Numbered from the stretch's first letter, positions 11,974-24,200 are shown. The stretch: DNA of 64,000 nt from Clavulina sp. PMI_390 (GCA_015039315.1 WIDE01000086.1:80111-144110), one strand, 5' to 3'. Numbers and translations: made by a program. Notes: a model not told the origin generated them from the letters alone.

Positions 11974-14018
11974 AATGGTCGCCGGGTCTTTCAGGGGGTG
12001 CAGCATTGACGGATGAGAGCGAAACGGTGGGCGGTAGGAGCATGCAGGCAAGGCGAGTTCCTCAGCCAGTGTGGATCGATAGATGGGAAGCTCTAATAAC
12101 AATAGAGTCATTTGCGTTGAAATACAGCCCCATGTGGTCTGGCCTTGCTGCCGGCTGGCCGAGAACAGGCACTCAAGACGCGATCTAACTCAATTTAGTA
12201 AAGCCACAGATCTTCTGCTCAGCTAATAATCTCGTAGGTGGTGTCACTAAGGTAGGCTCACGAGGCAAATCGTGAAGAACCGGTTAGTTGCTTCTCAAAG
12301 CAACCACGCTAACGAGGATCGATAAGTGCACAGCTAGTTATGCCAAGCTTAAAACGCCACCTTGATCTTGTAACTTCCTCGGGGACGTATTTTCGAGGAT
12401 AGCATTCATCGTTATTACCTCAGATCGCATGTGCACGACATTCATTTAATCCCAGTGGCTGTCGTTGGCGCGATTGAGTAAACTAGTTTTAGGAAGCTAG
12501 GTGATTTGCCACTTACATTATCGCCCCCAACAGACGAGCCTCCTTCTCAATCTGATCGGCCCGGCTTGAAGTCTTTCGATAATATGTATACGAAATTGGC
12601 GCCATGCATGCTGAACTAAGAGAGATGAAAAGAGTTATGCTTCCTGTATATTGGTGTGAGAGGCATGGGCTCGTCGCAAAACGCATCCACAGCCTCAACC
12701 TAGGCTGACCAGTAAGCTTCCATTCGTCGGTTTTTTTTGTGCCTTATATCAAGGAACTGGATCACGCATGCTCTTACTAAGGGGGCTAGGTGTCGTTGAG
12801 AACAAGGTGTCGGCGAGAAAGGGTTATGCATGATGATAACTGTGCGGGCAACTCATAGCGCTGGCTAGGAACGCAATATCATCGGTCGGTCACGGTTGCC
12901 CTGGGGGGGCAGGTCAAACATTTATCAACAGCACATGACATCGACGACTGGAAAGCGCGCGGCCATCACCTCACTTCAATCTTGTGTCATCGCCCTCGAA
13001 ACAAATATATAATCATCTATCTAGTGCAAAGATGTCTTGCTGAGAGGTGCCTGATCCGTATGCTCCAACCTCCTGTTTATCATTCAAAGTTGATCCCCAA
13101 GCGCGTACCAAGGTTAGCACAACCTTAGGGCGACCATAGTCGGTCCCGCGCTGAACCAAACATAGGGGAACAATGCCCCAGCTCCGAACGCACTATCGTA
13201 ACTCCCCGCTGAAACCAAACAGAACAGAACAGCTCTTTCTCCGGCGATCGGGTGGTGCACAGGGTCAGTCTCGGCTCTTTGCACATCTTACGGTAAGGGC
13301 TACGGGTGTTTGTGCCCCATTTGTTCCCTCCTTCAAGAACGCGCATGGACGTCCTTCATTCATGAGCTTCCTCTCAAATACAAATCAGCATCATGGGCCC
13401 CATATGCTGTAATCTCTCGCATCGACAGTATTTCTGCTTCCCAAGCATATGAAATCTGCGACGGCCACCCAGGAGACGCCGGTTTTACACCATGTATCAA
13501 AGTCCTCTCGTGGCCTTTTGACAATTTACAATAAGTAGTGTTTAGGTCAGGAAGAGATGTTCTTTTATCTATTCCTGATCACAACGTGGCCTGATTAGGG
13601 AATAGGTGGAATGTGATTTTATTATAACCTCAGATAGCAGAGGAAGGCGGAGTACTACTAGTAAGTAAGAGAGGAATATGTGACGTATACACAGGATTCT
13701 AGAAAACAATACCGAGCACAAGCAAGCGACCTGGACGCTCGAAGAGAGCGGCTGCCACCGCCGGCGTGGTGTTGCGAGTCTAGCTTCACAGAAACTTGAA
13801 GGAAGTGACAATAGTTGTACAGAATTTTGAAACTTACAGCATCATTCATCTTATGGGAGATCAATGATTAGCTTCAGCCTCGTTGATGGAGAGCCGTTGG
13901 ATACTCTCTCAGTCAACCAGTGGTTGAAAGGGTGGTTCCAATACGGCAAGGTCAGATGTAACAAATAATAGAAATCATATTCGCGAGAGGATTCACTCAG
14001 GGAAGCTTTAATAGAGTG
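11974..14018. other. Intergenic, no gene seen
   Basis: This is a spacer between array members. Around 13.6-13.9 kb the minus strand carries splice-like signals and short frames, but I could not assemble a reading frame. It may be 3' untranslated or decayed sequence downstream of protein 4. Confidence 0.4.
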
Positions 14019-15198
14019 TCAGGCCATGAAGTCGGGGTTCGCATGTCCTGTGATAGATTCATCATCTTGACACCTCTTTCGCAGGTTAGCGATCTCATCG
14101 TGAAGATCGTTGAGCTTCGCATCAATAGCGTCGGCTTTAGCTTCGTAGGCCTCGGCGAGGGCTCGCTCGGTCTGGGCTTGTTGAAGCGCCTCATCTCGCT
14201 CGGCGGCAGCCCTTTTCCTATTGCGGTATTGTGTGAGAGCTCCCATCGCTCCATTTTCCTTAGAAGAAAGATTGAGAAGGGGTGTGAGCAAATATGAATT
14301 GATATGGGAGGAAATAAAGAGTGAAAAGGAGCTTGGGTAAGGATATACTAACGAAAGAAAGTGTACATACGAGGTCGTGATACTTTTCGTATATCATCTC
14401 CGCATCTTCCAGGACACGAGCAAAGGTCTTCGATTGGTTTTCTGATGATGATGTGTTGGTGATACTAGGATGTCCAACCTTCTCGAAGAAAGTCTCGGCC
14501 CTCAGAACATCCAGGATGGCGTGATTATGATGACGAAGCCGCAGGATTAAGAGCGCCACCGACTGAGCCCACCACCAGCAATGCATAAGGGCTAGTTGGC
14601 GTTGTGGCCGGACTAGAGATACGGCAGCCATCGCTAGAAGAGCTTGTTGAAGATTGATAGGAGATGATTCGCTGTGCGATCCTCTGAGATCAAACACGAT
14701 CCCGGCTTCGGCCGTGAACGGCGAGAAAGATCGCCCCCTTGACCTTACCCAAAAACTCTCCACGGGGGACGAACTTTTGGAGCCAGTCCACCAGCGTATA
14801 GTGTCCTCTGGGTAGTTTTTGTAGCTGCTGATGTTTGTGGCACCAGGTGATATAGAGCGAAGATTGGCAAGCCTTGTTCGCCGTTCCGCAACAAGTATAT
14901 GAATGATCGGGGTGCTACCCTCTACAGACTCCGCGATCTCGAGCACAAGAGTTTGATGAAATAGAGCTGATCTGGAAGATAAGCATCTACCTCTGGTGAG
15001 GGCGATGCGGAGAACATGATAGCGTTCATAGATGTTGGGCGGATTGGAGGTGGTGCCGACGGTGATGGCTTTCATGACCACTTCGACCCACTGAGAGTCA
15101 ACGAGAATCTCGGGAATACTCGAGTGAATATCTCGAGGAAGCACAGGGTGTATCAAGTCCAAAATGTTGTGCCAGAGTCTACGGAGTAAGCTCCACAT
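14019..15198 (-). CDS. NCWWWAQ-family protein 4 (divergent member)
   Basis: Exons are 14371-15198 and 14019-14258, with a 112-bp phase-0 intron (GTATGT...TAAG). The product is 355 residues. This is the most divergent copy: the N-terminus is MWSLLRRLWHNILDLI, PGPP is missing, SPIPEIL is SSIPEIL without a preceding Met, and the core motif reads HCWWWAQ instead of NCWWWAQ. It still keeps IYERYHVLRIALT, FHQTLVLEI, HILVAERRT, DTIRWW, GIVFDL, ALLAMAAVSLV, ILRLRHHNH and FFEKVGHPSI. Exon 2 encodes a coiled coil (RNRKRAAAERDEALQQAQ, then LNDLHDEIANLRKRC). The invariant His, His and Cys positions are all present. Only the 15198 ATG is available as a start. Function is unknown. Confidence 0.85.
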
Positions 15199-15939
15199 AT
15201 TCGCCGAGCCTTCGTCAAGCTAGGAACAGCGGAGGTGATTCAGGGGGCTGTACAAAAAGAGAGGATGAATGCTAAACGAACGTTAGGCACCGTTGCAATG
15301 GGCGCTAATCCACAGCGAAGCGGAGTAATGTGCTTCTAAAATAGTGATGAAAGCGTGCGCGTATTCTATCGACCTCTAAGGCAAGGGTAACGACGAAACA
15401 CCTCCAGATCGCTCTTGGAGATACGGGAGAGATATAGCAAGGGGTCTTGATTAATCTGCCACGTCGCTGTGTTCATCTAGCCATCCCCTCGCGTCGGCGT
15501 ATCCAGCGTCAATCAGTGATCAGTCATCAGGTGTAAAGCGTCCTAGTTAGGATGGGCGCTGTGGCCTCGCTGATTCAAACAATACACGCTCCATCCGATA
15601 AATCAAATCAAAGCTTGAGGGAGTTTAGCTGGGATACAGGGGGCAAGGCGTTGGGCGGAGGGTTGCATAGGATCACCAGGGGAAACAATAGTTCTGAATG
15701 ACTCAGCATGTCGATGCTCCTTAAAGGGATAATGTCGTAAAAGTCCACCAATATTGGGGGCCGTAATTGCCCCGTGGCTGCGCAAAGTGGGACGTAGTTA
15801 GTCAGTTCATAAGTCAGTGCTGAGGCAGAAGTGCGGGCGTCACGCGAGCAAATCTGTGACAGCAGTTAAGTAAAGCAACGGGCCAATATATAAATATCAC
15901 AACCATTGCAATAAAGAAATGCGACGAGACAGATCCCGT
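15199..15939. other. Intergenic, no gene seen
   Basis: This holds the promoter side of NCWWWAQ protein 4 and the 3' flank of the secreted-protein gene. A 60-codon minus frame at 15603-15785 has no recognisable content. Confidence 0.45.
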
Positions 15940-17072
15940 TCAGGAGGCAATGACGGTAAGAACAGCCACCCGCCCATCAATCGTGATGTTATGGTTGATA
16001 CCTGTGAAGCGTAAGGGCCGGCGATGAGTGATATTTAGGACTAGTCAGCATCGTTTGTAAAGAGATGGTGACGCACCAGCGGACCCAGGCTGGAGGAGGC
16101 CAGTGACGTATTCGACCGTCGTGGTGTACTTGACCCCGTTATAGCTTGTTGTGCCTTGAGCAGCAGTAACAAGTTCATCACGACCTGGAAGAGAGGCAAG
16201 GTTGGGTGGGATATGGGTGGAAGACAATTGATTGATCAATAATGCGATTCACTGAGTATCACAGTGGCCAGCACGTGGATTGCTCACCGATGTCGTAGCC
16301 ATTCGGCACAATGTTGTGACTTTCCCCCACCCATTCTTCTTTGGAAGTAGCGAAGAAGTATGCTCCGGTGGTAGTCTGCTGCCAGAAGCGGAAATGATTG
16401 CCGCCTGAGGTGTGCACCGAGTCAGCTTGGCACAGAGTCTGGCGGTTTGTCAATGGCCAGAGGTCCCTCACCAGTAAGGCTCTCAAGGCAGGATCCAAGT
16501 CCGGAGTCGCCATAGTCATAGCGCATCACCGCAACCTAGACGGTAAAAAGTAAGGGATGGCGTGAGATGAGGATCATGGAGTATGGGTACAATGTTCCAA
16601 TGGAGGAAGGAAATGGTGTATGAGTATTGAGAGTCTCACCTGATTTGTCCAGCCACGACCATCCCCAGTGTTTGCAGTTTGAACGCCGCCAAGGGTTATC
16701 CCAAGGCAGTCAGTGGTGAAGTCTGCTGATCTACAATCGAGGACCCAATTAGCTGGGGTTGGAACTTGTTTTTAGCATACTCACCTTGCCCAGTTCTCAA
16801 TGCCAGTGTTGGAGAGAACCGAGGGTGAGGAGAGACCAGAGATGATGACCTAAATATCAAGATCATGGGAGGGGCAATGGTGAGTCATATCACCGAGGAG
16901 AAAATATTCAACTGACGTTCAAAGGTTCTCCAAGACCTGCGGATGAGTCAAGTATAGAGCCACCACTCGCGGCCGGATCAGTATACGCCACAGCGCGGCG
17001 CTGTGGAGTCGCAAGAGCCAAGGAGGACGAAACAAGGCTCGCGAACGCAAAAAACTTGAGCAACGACGCCAT
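15940..17072 (-). CDS. Small secreted protein, seven exons
   Basis: Seven exons on the minus strand are 16917-17072, 16785-16849, 16640-16730, 16472-16535, 16288-16404, 16077-16184 and 15940-16001. They join in phase with GT...AG introns to a 220-residue protein. The first 21 residues form a clear signal peptide (MASLLKFFAFASLVSS, then a Leu/Ala tail) ending before TPQRR, where a basic processing site may lie. The mature part has GEPLNVIISGLSSPSVL (48-64), two Cys (82 and 120), GGNHFRFWQQ (126-135), ESHNIVPNGYDIGRDELV (153-170) and an NHNIT glycosylation sequon near the end. I recall unnamed secreted proteins of basidiomycetes with the same GEPLNVIISG and NHFR...IVPNGYDIGRD layout; I know no function for them. 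It probably acts in the wall or outside the cell. Every join keeps frame and motif order, so the model is strong. Confidence 0.85.
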
Positions 17073-17966
17073 TTAGACCGAAGAAGGGGATGGAGGTTCC
17101 ACGGGGGACCTCAAGGTCAGCTTGGCCCTGGAAGCTTTATAGCAGGGGTGGCAGTATGGCCATGTGCGATCCTCGAGATGAGATGAGGTGGTGACCAACG
17201 TGCTTTTGCTTAATCAATAACCCGTCTGGTTGCCGACTGACTGAGAAAATCTCAGGAGAGAGAAGGCGAGAAAATCGCAAGCATGTGGAGCCAGGTGCTT
17301 CGTGACGATTCGTGATCATAATTAGTGGCTGTTGGAGCACCGTCCTCGACTTTCCTGAACTCACCTGGGTGGAGCGATCGAAGATAGATGATCGATTATT
17401 TGATGATACTAATGTTTCATGCCCTTTGAGCCTCTCGTCCCATTTTTCGTTGCAGAATAGACTAGAGTACTGCTCGTTGGCAAATTTCAGCACAGGAGAC
17501 ATGGTTGTTAGCCTGGCGTTGCTTCATATCCCGTGACGTGAATCGCGTTGAAGCTTGAATGACAAGAGACATGCTGAGTGTGGCTGGCTGATCGTAAGAT
17601 ATTAATCGAAGCTTCGAACCGGGAGGCGTCTCGAAGCGAGAGCTATATATGATCACCACCTTGTGATCCCAATATATGGGAGCACGTGTGTGACCGTAAC
17701 GCACGACTTGCAGTTAATAAAAGCCTTTCAGTGCCCCTGATGTCGAGTTCAGTTGTGGAGAACCCCCTGGTGATAATGAGTGATGGTGTAGCGACGAAGA
17801 CTTTTCTATGCCAAGACAAAAATCGCGAGGTAAATCGGATCACACGCCGAGGACTCGAGCAGTCGCGTGAGATCATTGTTCCAAAATAGGCGTCGAGCAG
17901 CGCACGAGGGTATTGATCAAGATTCCAGACTATAATGATATAACAATAAGGCACAAAACGAGCACA
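17073..17966. other. Intergenic, promoter side of the secreted-protein gene
   Basis: About 0.9 kb lies between the secreted-protein start and the 3' end of ERF4. Short overlapping minus-strand frames (17137-17502, 17462-17704, 17643-17954) lack motifs and I do not accept them as genes. Confidence 0.45.
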
Positions 17967-19652
17967 TCACTATGGATGGTAAATGGGGTAAGTGACGCCG
18001 AAAGCCGGGCAGGAAGTGACCACCACTCACATAATACTCTATCTCCAACTGCCGTCACAGCATAGAACATCAGAAGCAAGTTCATCATTAGAAACCAATG
18101 GCTTGAGAGAACGTGAGAGATGTGGCTAGATTGACTCACAAACAAGAAAGCTGTCTTCCGCGGCCACAAGATCCTCAGCCCCTGCGGCTGATACAGATTC
18201 GCATTTTTCTCTTCGATGAGGGCCTCCAGTTTTTGCATCTCCTATTCTCGTATTTATGAGTTCTCAAAACGATACATACAAAGTGACCAGGTGCGAAAAC
18301 GAACCTGATCATAATGCGAAGACATAACCAGCGTGCTAACATATAGCGTGAACGCTGCCAGCGCGTTATATCGCGCCGACTTGCCAAGATCATGTGCTGA
18401 GATGAGAAGCTCGTTGATATCGTTGATGGTTTCTTGAAATTGCGTGGGTGTTATCTAGTAAAATTGATAGGATCCAATGCACGACGCGCAAATCAACAAT
18501 TTGTTCCATAAGCGAAATGCGGTAAAAAGAAGGCAGGAGAGCGATGCGAGAAACTGCACTTACCCTTCCTTCTAGCTCTAGCGGGAACGTTGAATGAAAC
18601 CTACGCCCATAACAAATGACATTCATACGGTCAGGATCGATTGTGATAAGTCTTGGTAGCTTTCCCTCCTATATAACAAGTTACGCACTGTGGTATCTCC
18701 CCTGCACTGTAGTCCCTCTCCACTCTCAGAATCTCCCTTGGGTAATGCACCCCGATCTCTCCAACTGGGTCCGTCCCAAACGCGCTGCCAGCACCAGGAG
18801 GGCCCGTATAGTATGATGATTTGGGTATAAAGGCTGAGCTTGGAGTCGCTGTTGAGTCTTCAGGGTGGTTTTGGTGAGAGTTGGAGTTTGGAATTTGGTG
18901 TGAGGCGGAAGAATCGGGTGGGCTGCATATCAGGAACAGGTACACGAGCCATTGGGAATGTTAGGAAGGTGTGATAATGGAATCATCAGCTTCACGGGTT
19001 CATACAACAGTTTGCTCGTTATTGAAAGAAATGAGAGACTCACTTTCCATCCTCATGCGAATGGTCCCAACTCTCGCTGTGTTCATGGTGTGTGCCAAGA
19101 GGGGGCTCAGCAGAGTATCGTTTATGCCCATTAGCATCAGGGACCGAGCTAAGTGATTGTAGCGAGAGACGCTGAGCGCGTGGTGGGGGCGAAGTAAGTG
19201 GGTGCGGAGCGGTGATGATGGACGCGACGCTCTGGCGGGGACTCCGGGTATTGGGTTCAGAAGGGGACGATGTCTGAAGATGAGCAGGAGAAGGTGAGGA
19301 GGTAGACATGATTAATGGGTATAGTCCAGCGATAAAAAGGAAAGAGAATCGAAGAAAAAGAAAAGAAAAAAGGAATATAGAGGAGAGTTTGTGGTGAGTG
19401 AGAAGTTTGGACGAACGACGGAGATCCGGGGTTCCACGCGATCCCAAGACCGCCATATTGCATCCGTAAAGCCAAATAAAGGGATATAGCGGGACTTACG
19501 AGGGAGTGTGCACTATCTCTTTGCGCCTGTGACGCGTCGACACTAGCGGGGGGAGGCAGGATATTATCGACAACAAGCTCTGCCTTGGTTTCCAGCATCT
19601 GGTTGTGGCTGTAATTGTTCGAGGCTATGTCTTGGACGGTAGCTGATTCCAT
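17967..19652 (-). CDS. ERF4: ERF4-type Ras palmitoyltransferase subunit
   Basis: Family knowledge: Erf4/Shr5 partners the DHHC enzyme Erf2 at the ER/Golgi to palmitoylate Ras. Minus-strand exons are 19500-19652, 19044-19273, 18689-18922, 18564-18600, 18305-18454, 18140-18241, 18031-18048 and 17967-17969. Together they give 308 residues. The first third is Ser/Pro-rich and low in complexity. The ERF4 domain follows: VHYPREILRVERDYSAGEIPQ, FPLELEGR, TQFQETINDINELLISAHDLG, ALAAFTLYVSTL, then EMQKLEALIEEKNANLYQP, GLRILWPRKTAFLFLEIEYY. Two exons are tiny (37 and 18 nt), and the last coding exon is only the stop codon TGA right after the acceptor. The start is uncertain: exon 1 joins in phase to exon 2 at 19273, but an ATG at 19309 (MSTSSPSPAH) with a CT-rich leader upstream could replace it. 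The lone internal family domain makes the identification firm. Confidence 0.85.
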
Positions 19653-19969
19653 TTAAGTCAATCTAACAGGTCGCAAGATGATCTTCCGCTCAAGAGGAGG
19701 TATCAGAGTTGTCAAGAAGTGTCGACAGTGCAGAACGAAATCTGAACGGGAAGAGAACACAATTCAGTCCGATAGTCGTCTCGATGACAACAAACAAGAG
19801 GCGGTATTAGACGGATGCAGCTAAAATTATTCTATCGTGACAAAGAATGATCATCTGCAGTAGGGGTGGATAGTACAGTAGAGATAGCATTAATGTAAAG
19901 AAAGCATAAGAACATGTAAAGCCAAAACGACTACGAGCAACGACGGCAAAACTCGAATCTGCACCTCCG
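19653..19969. other. Short intergenic gap, ERF4 promoter side and RPB6 3' flank
   Basis: This 317-bp gap separates two minus-strand genes. No reading frame or repeat is visible. Confidence 0.5.
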
Positions 19970-20709
19970 CTAATCAGTGATCAGTTCTGCGACAGACCAA
20001 TCTTCGAAACTGCCATCGGGGAGGTATCGCCGGATGATGAGCGGGATTTTCTTCTGTGCGAGCTCCTTGATAGCGATTTGCAGAGGGTCTGTTTCGCCTT
20101 CTGGGGGAACCAGTATGGGCGCGTTCATACTGATCATTGTGGGGGAGAGAAGAGAAGGGCGCCACAGAGAAGCAGTCGACGAGGTTGCAGAAGATATTAA
20201 GGACGTTGAGGAGACCGGAAATAAACAAAGTTATCGCAGTAGTGAGGGATGAAGAATGATAGACGACGCACCTGATTTGTAGTGCTCTCGTACCCAACAC
20301 TCGTGCCCGCTCATACTTTGTGAGATACGGCGTCGTTATTCGCTCTGTATTAGGTTGTCTCGGAGCTTCTTGTTGAGGCTGTTTGCCTTGCGCTCCAGAA
20401 GGTCCGTCTTCCTGCATCGCATCTCCGTCTTCTTGAGTTTGCGGCTCATCGGGGCCGTAGTCATCCTCCTGAGTATATTCCAAGCGATAGAAGAAAAAAT
20501 CGACGAGAAGAGCAACCAAGTGTTCAAGAGAGAGGCTGCAGTGAGACCTGATGTCGAGTCACTTCAGTTTCAGAAGAAACACTAACAAAGCCAGCGTCAC
20601 CACCACCCCTGTAGGTCACAAAAAGGATGCATTAGATAACGCGAGGTAATCCAAGTGGGATTGGTCTATTGAAAATGTACCCAGCATCGTAGTCCTCGTT
20701 GTCCGACAT
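19970..20709 (-). CDS. RPB6: RNA polymerase I/II/III common subunit Rpb6 (RPABC2)
   Basis: Rpb6 is a small shared subunit near the clamp of all three nuclear RNA polymerases and helps assembly. Minus-strand exons are 20681-20709, 20587-20608, 20272-20468 and 19970-20129. The phases (2,0,2) fit and give 135 residues. The N-terminus is acidic ([17 protein letters not shown], then [16 protein letters not shown]), as usual for the family. The conserved C-terminal core is complete: [72 protein letters not shown]. Length is close to the usual size. It is transcribed away from the RRM gene, with 511 bp between the two start codons. Confidence 0.95.
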
Positions 20710-21220
20710 CTCCAGAGTAAAATGCGAGTCACGTGCTCGAACACGGTGGCTCGAACATTGTCCGAGCCTCGGTGTGCGTTTCCTCTTCGCCGCGTTCCTC
20801 GTTATGATGTCCTTCTCGAACTCCCCGAAGTAAATCTGAGCTGCGAGGAAGAGACGTCCCTGAATTTATGCTAATTTACTGTGTGTGTTTTAGATTTTCT
20901 GTAATTTTGTGGGATTGCCCAAACCTTATTGGGACAGAGTGCTTGTCAAGGAAGCCTCTACAAGTCAACATAAGCACGAATCCACACACGCGACACACAC
21001 AACACACTAACAGTCATCATCATGGGCCACATACAAAAGAAATGGGGATTTGCCGCAAACGACTTTCGATTTCTGTCTCTCTCCCTCCGCCCACCATCTG
21101 CCGACCGACCAAAATCTTCCCCTTCTTCCCCCCTAGATTCGCCCAACAGCAAATAGCGAACATTAGACTGTGTCGCTCTGTTAGTCCACTAGAGAGCCCA
21201 CAACAGAACAAAATTTAAGG
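20710..21220. promoter_or_regulatory. Shared divergent promoter region of RPB6 and the RRM gene
   Basis: This 511-bp interval lies between two start codons facing away from each other. It includes pyrimidine-rich stretches near 21070-21130 and CACA-rich sequence near 20985-21010. I see no clear TATA box. The role is inferred from position. Confidence 0.5.
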
Positions 21221-24200
21221 ATGCCACGAGCGACTCCCCGAGCCGCCGCTGCATCCTCCCGTCGCTGGGGCTCGCGTTTTGACGTGATCGCACGCTCAAG
21301 CTCGACAGACACCTCGATGGGGGTTGTTCCTCCCACGTCTGCCTCCGAGTCTGCCTCTATCGTGTCCGAGACTGATGCGACCGAGGACGAGAAGGATCGT
21401 CTGAGCGTAAGCGCCAGCATTGCCACTAGCACAGGGCGCGCCTACAGCGAAAGCGCCTTTGGTGGGGATGAGGACTCTCTTGCCCGCGGTCATGCACGCG
21501 CATATTACCACGAATTCCACGCTCCAAATCGCCATGAGAGCGCCTATGATGGCCAGGCTCGAGGACGCGGACGTGGCCGAGCTCTCCCTGGTCGCGGAGC
21601 CCCGGGTTATTCGACTCGAGGGCATGCGACGCCGCGCCACGGAGGGAGCCACCATCCCTTCAGTTTGCGTGCCGAGAAAGACCCCGATCGCGAGAGTGCG
21701 ATGCCAAACAGTGCTGACTGGGGCCAGTCCGAGCCTGATGCCGCCGCTTGGGGACCCTCTCCCTCTCTTGCCTTTACCCCGGCCGGAGACAGCACGAACA
21801 ATACCTCCCCGCGCGATCGTCCCCTCCAAACCCAGACCCAAACCCAGAATTCCCCCCATCACGCAAATACTACCACCTCACATCAAAACAACACATATCC
21901 ACATTCCGCTGATCCCACTTCCTCCTACCCCTTCTCTGAGCCCCACACAAATATGTCTGCCCCGGCGCGCCGACCGCCGCGCTGGAATCACAACGCTTCC
22001 GTTTTCGTCGCCGCTCTACCCCCCGAGCCGAATGCGGAGCTCGACACGCTCCTTCGTAGCACCCTTGGTCAGCACGGTACCATCCTCAACATCAAGTTCA
22101 TCCACGACGTGCGGAGCGGTGGCGCCGCTAATTGTGCGTTTGTCCAATTCGAGGTGAGTTCATTGAGTTAGCCTTCTTTTTGCTATTGGGTTAGAGTGCG
22201 TTGGATTCGTGATGGCTTTGGTTACGAATACCTTCTCTTCACGCTCCCACCCCTTTTTGGGACTCGTGTGCTCGCTCGCTCACTCATTTCTTCGTCCTGG
22301 GCTTTGTTCTCCGTCGACTGACGCCGTCATTAGCACCCCGAAGAAGCGAAAGCCGCCATTCAAGCGTGCCACATGACTTGGATGCAGGGACGTTGCATCC
22401 GTTGCGAGCCCGCCAAGGCGCATCGCACCCTCCTTGTCTCGTTTCGGCCCCCCGCCTTCGTGGATGGTAGCTCCGATGCGTTCGGAGCGAATGGAAAGAA
22501 GCATCCAAAATTCACAAACATTGACCCCAAGACCGGCCTGGACCCTGCTGATACCTCTCCCGAGTGGGTGAGAGTTCGTCGGCCTGATGCGCGCACGCAG
22601 TAAGTCGCCCGTTATATCTGCGCGCCCATAAATGCAATAGAGTTTTCTGCACCTTCTGTTTCCCCCTTATCTTCTCCTGATCTTAATGCTCGTGACGTAT
22701 TGATACTCTATTTTCTGTCTATAAAGCTTTATCGTTGTCACGTTCAATCAGGTGGCGCTCAACTTTGTGGCCACCCCCGATGCTGCGCAGTACTCCCAAT
22801 GGGCCAACGAAAATGACTCGCTCTCAGGGCCAGGAGCCCTCATCTCGCTGAGCCCGGATGTTCCCAAGACTGAGGTATATTGCTTCCTTCCGCTCCACTA
22901 GCTCCGTAGCCCCCTCGATCGCGCTCAGGAAAAGCAATTTGACTGATGTGCATTCTTCTACACGTACACGCATCAAACAGACCATGCGCTTGCTCGCAGA
23001 GCTCTTCGGCCCCATCGAGTCGTTCGGTGCCTTTGTGGTTCCGCCTCCTGAAGCGGTGCCAGGTTTTCCGTACGCGCCGCACCCCGCCACCAGCCACGAA
23101 GAAGGCGCCGAGAACGGCACTTTTGGTGCGTTTGAGTCATTCCGCTCCCTCGCTTTATCCCCTTTTTTTCTGGCTTTCTCTGTCTGCCTGTCAGTCATTT
23201 CGGACCGTCTCCTGTCTTGTCTCTGTGGAGCCACCTTCATGACGTGTGCAAATGAATGTCGTTTCCGAACTCGGGTCGTTTTCATTATACACTTCTTTTT
23301 TTCTTTTGCCTCGTGGCTCCACGTGTTCGGGTCAACATTGCTAACCTTGTTCGATGGTGGTCGGCTTTCTTTTCTTTTCTGCAGAAATCAAGTGGCATCA
23401 GCGTCAAGATGCCATCGCCGCTCGCTACGTGAGTACTATTGCATGTGCGGATATGCACTTTGTGAACTGACTGCGATACACATATGCGCTTGGCTTTCCA
23501 TTTCGGTCCGAATGAATGTTGATTTGTTGATTGATTGGTTCCTGATTCGCCCACCCATCCACCCACCACTCAACTAATTCCGGAATTGCGTATCTGGCGG
23601 TTATGTCGAATGGTCTGGCCGCGTCTGGACCGTTCTGGGCCCTTTGACATTTTTCATAATCGATCGTTGACTTTTTGGACGCGTGGGCTGGCTCGGCTGT
23701 TCATCTCCTGTCTGGCAACACGTGGCTTTGCTTGCGATCGCGGTAATTATGACGATGTCTTCAATGATGGGCTACGACTGCGACATTTGCGATTTCTTGA
23801 TCCTCAATATCTTTGTTTACGGCGTTCGACCTATCAGTGTCTTGCTCGACTCCCAAACCTGATCGTGACCTGGGCGCACGAACATCCACATCCCTCCAAC
23901 TATAACAGCAACTATCAGCGGCAGCACTTTGATAACGCATACGCTGGCGGAGGCCCAAGTTCTCAATATCCGCCACCTCATCATCTTCACGGAGGCGAAC
24001 CGCGCCCTGCAGACTATGGCGCTAATTCCGATCAGCAAGGTCACATAGCTCCCAATGTCCCGGTGGAGCCTGAAGTGTCGCAAAACGAGCTTCATACACC
24101 CATGCAGCGAGGGTCCTCGCACCTTCATGCGAGCGAGTCGGGCACGGGGGCCAGCGGCGGCGCGTGGGGGGATGAGCCGACACCTATCCATGGAACGAAT

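Noticed and set aside
22280..23285. Antisense open frames over the RRM gene
   Set aside because: They mirror the GC-rich coding strand, and their text is basic low-complexity sequence.
23535..23837. Open frame upstream of exon 6 of the RRM gene taken as coding
   Set aside because: It has no similarity to an RRM. Splicing from 23428 to 23838 rebuilds a smooth family-like sequence (AARY-CLARLPNL), and good donor and acceptor signals are present.
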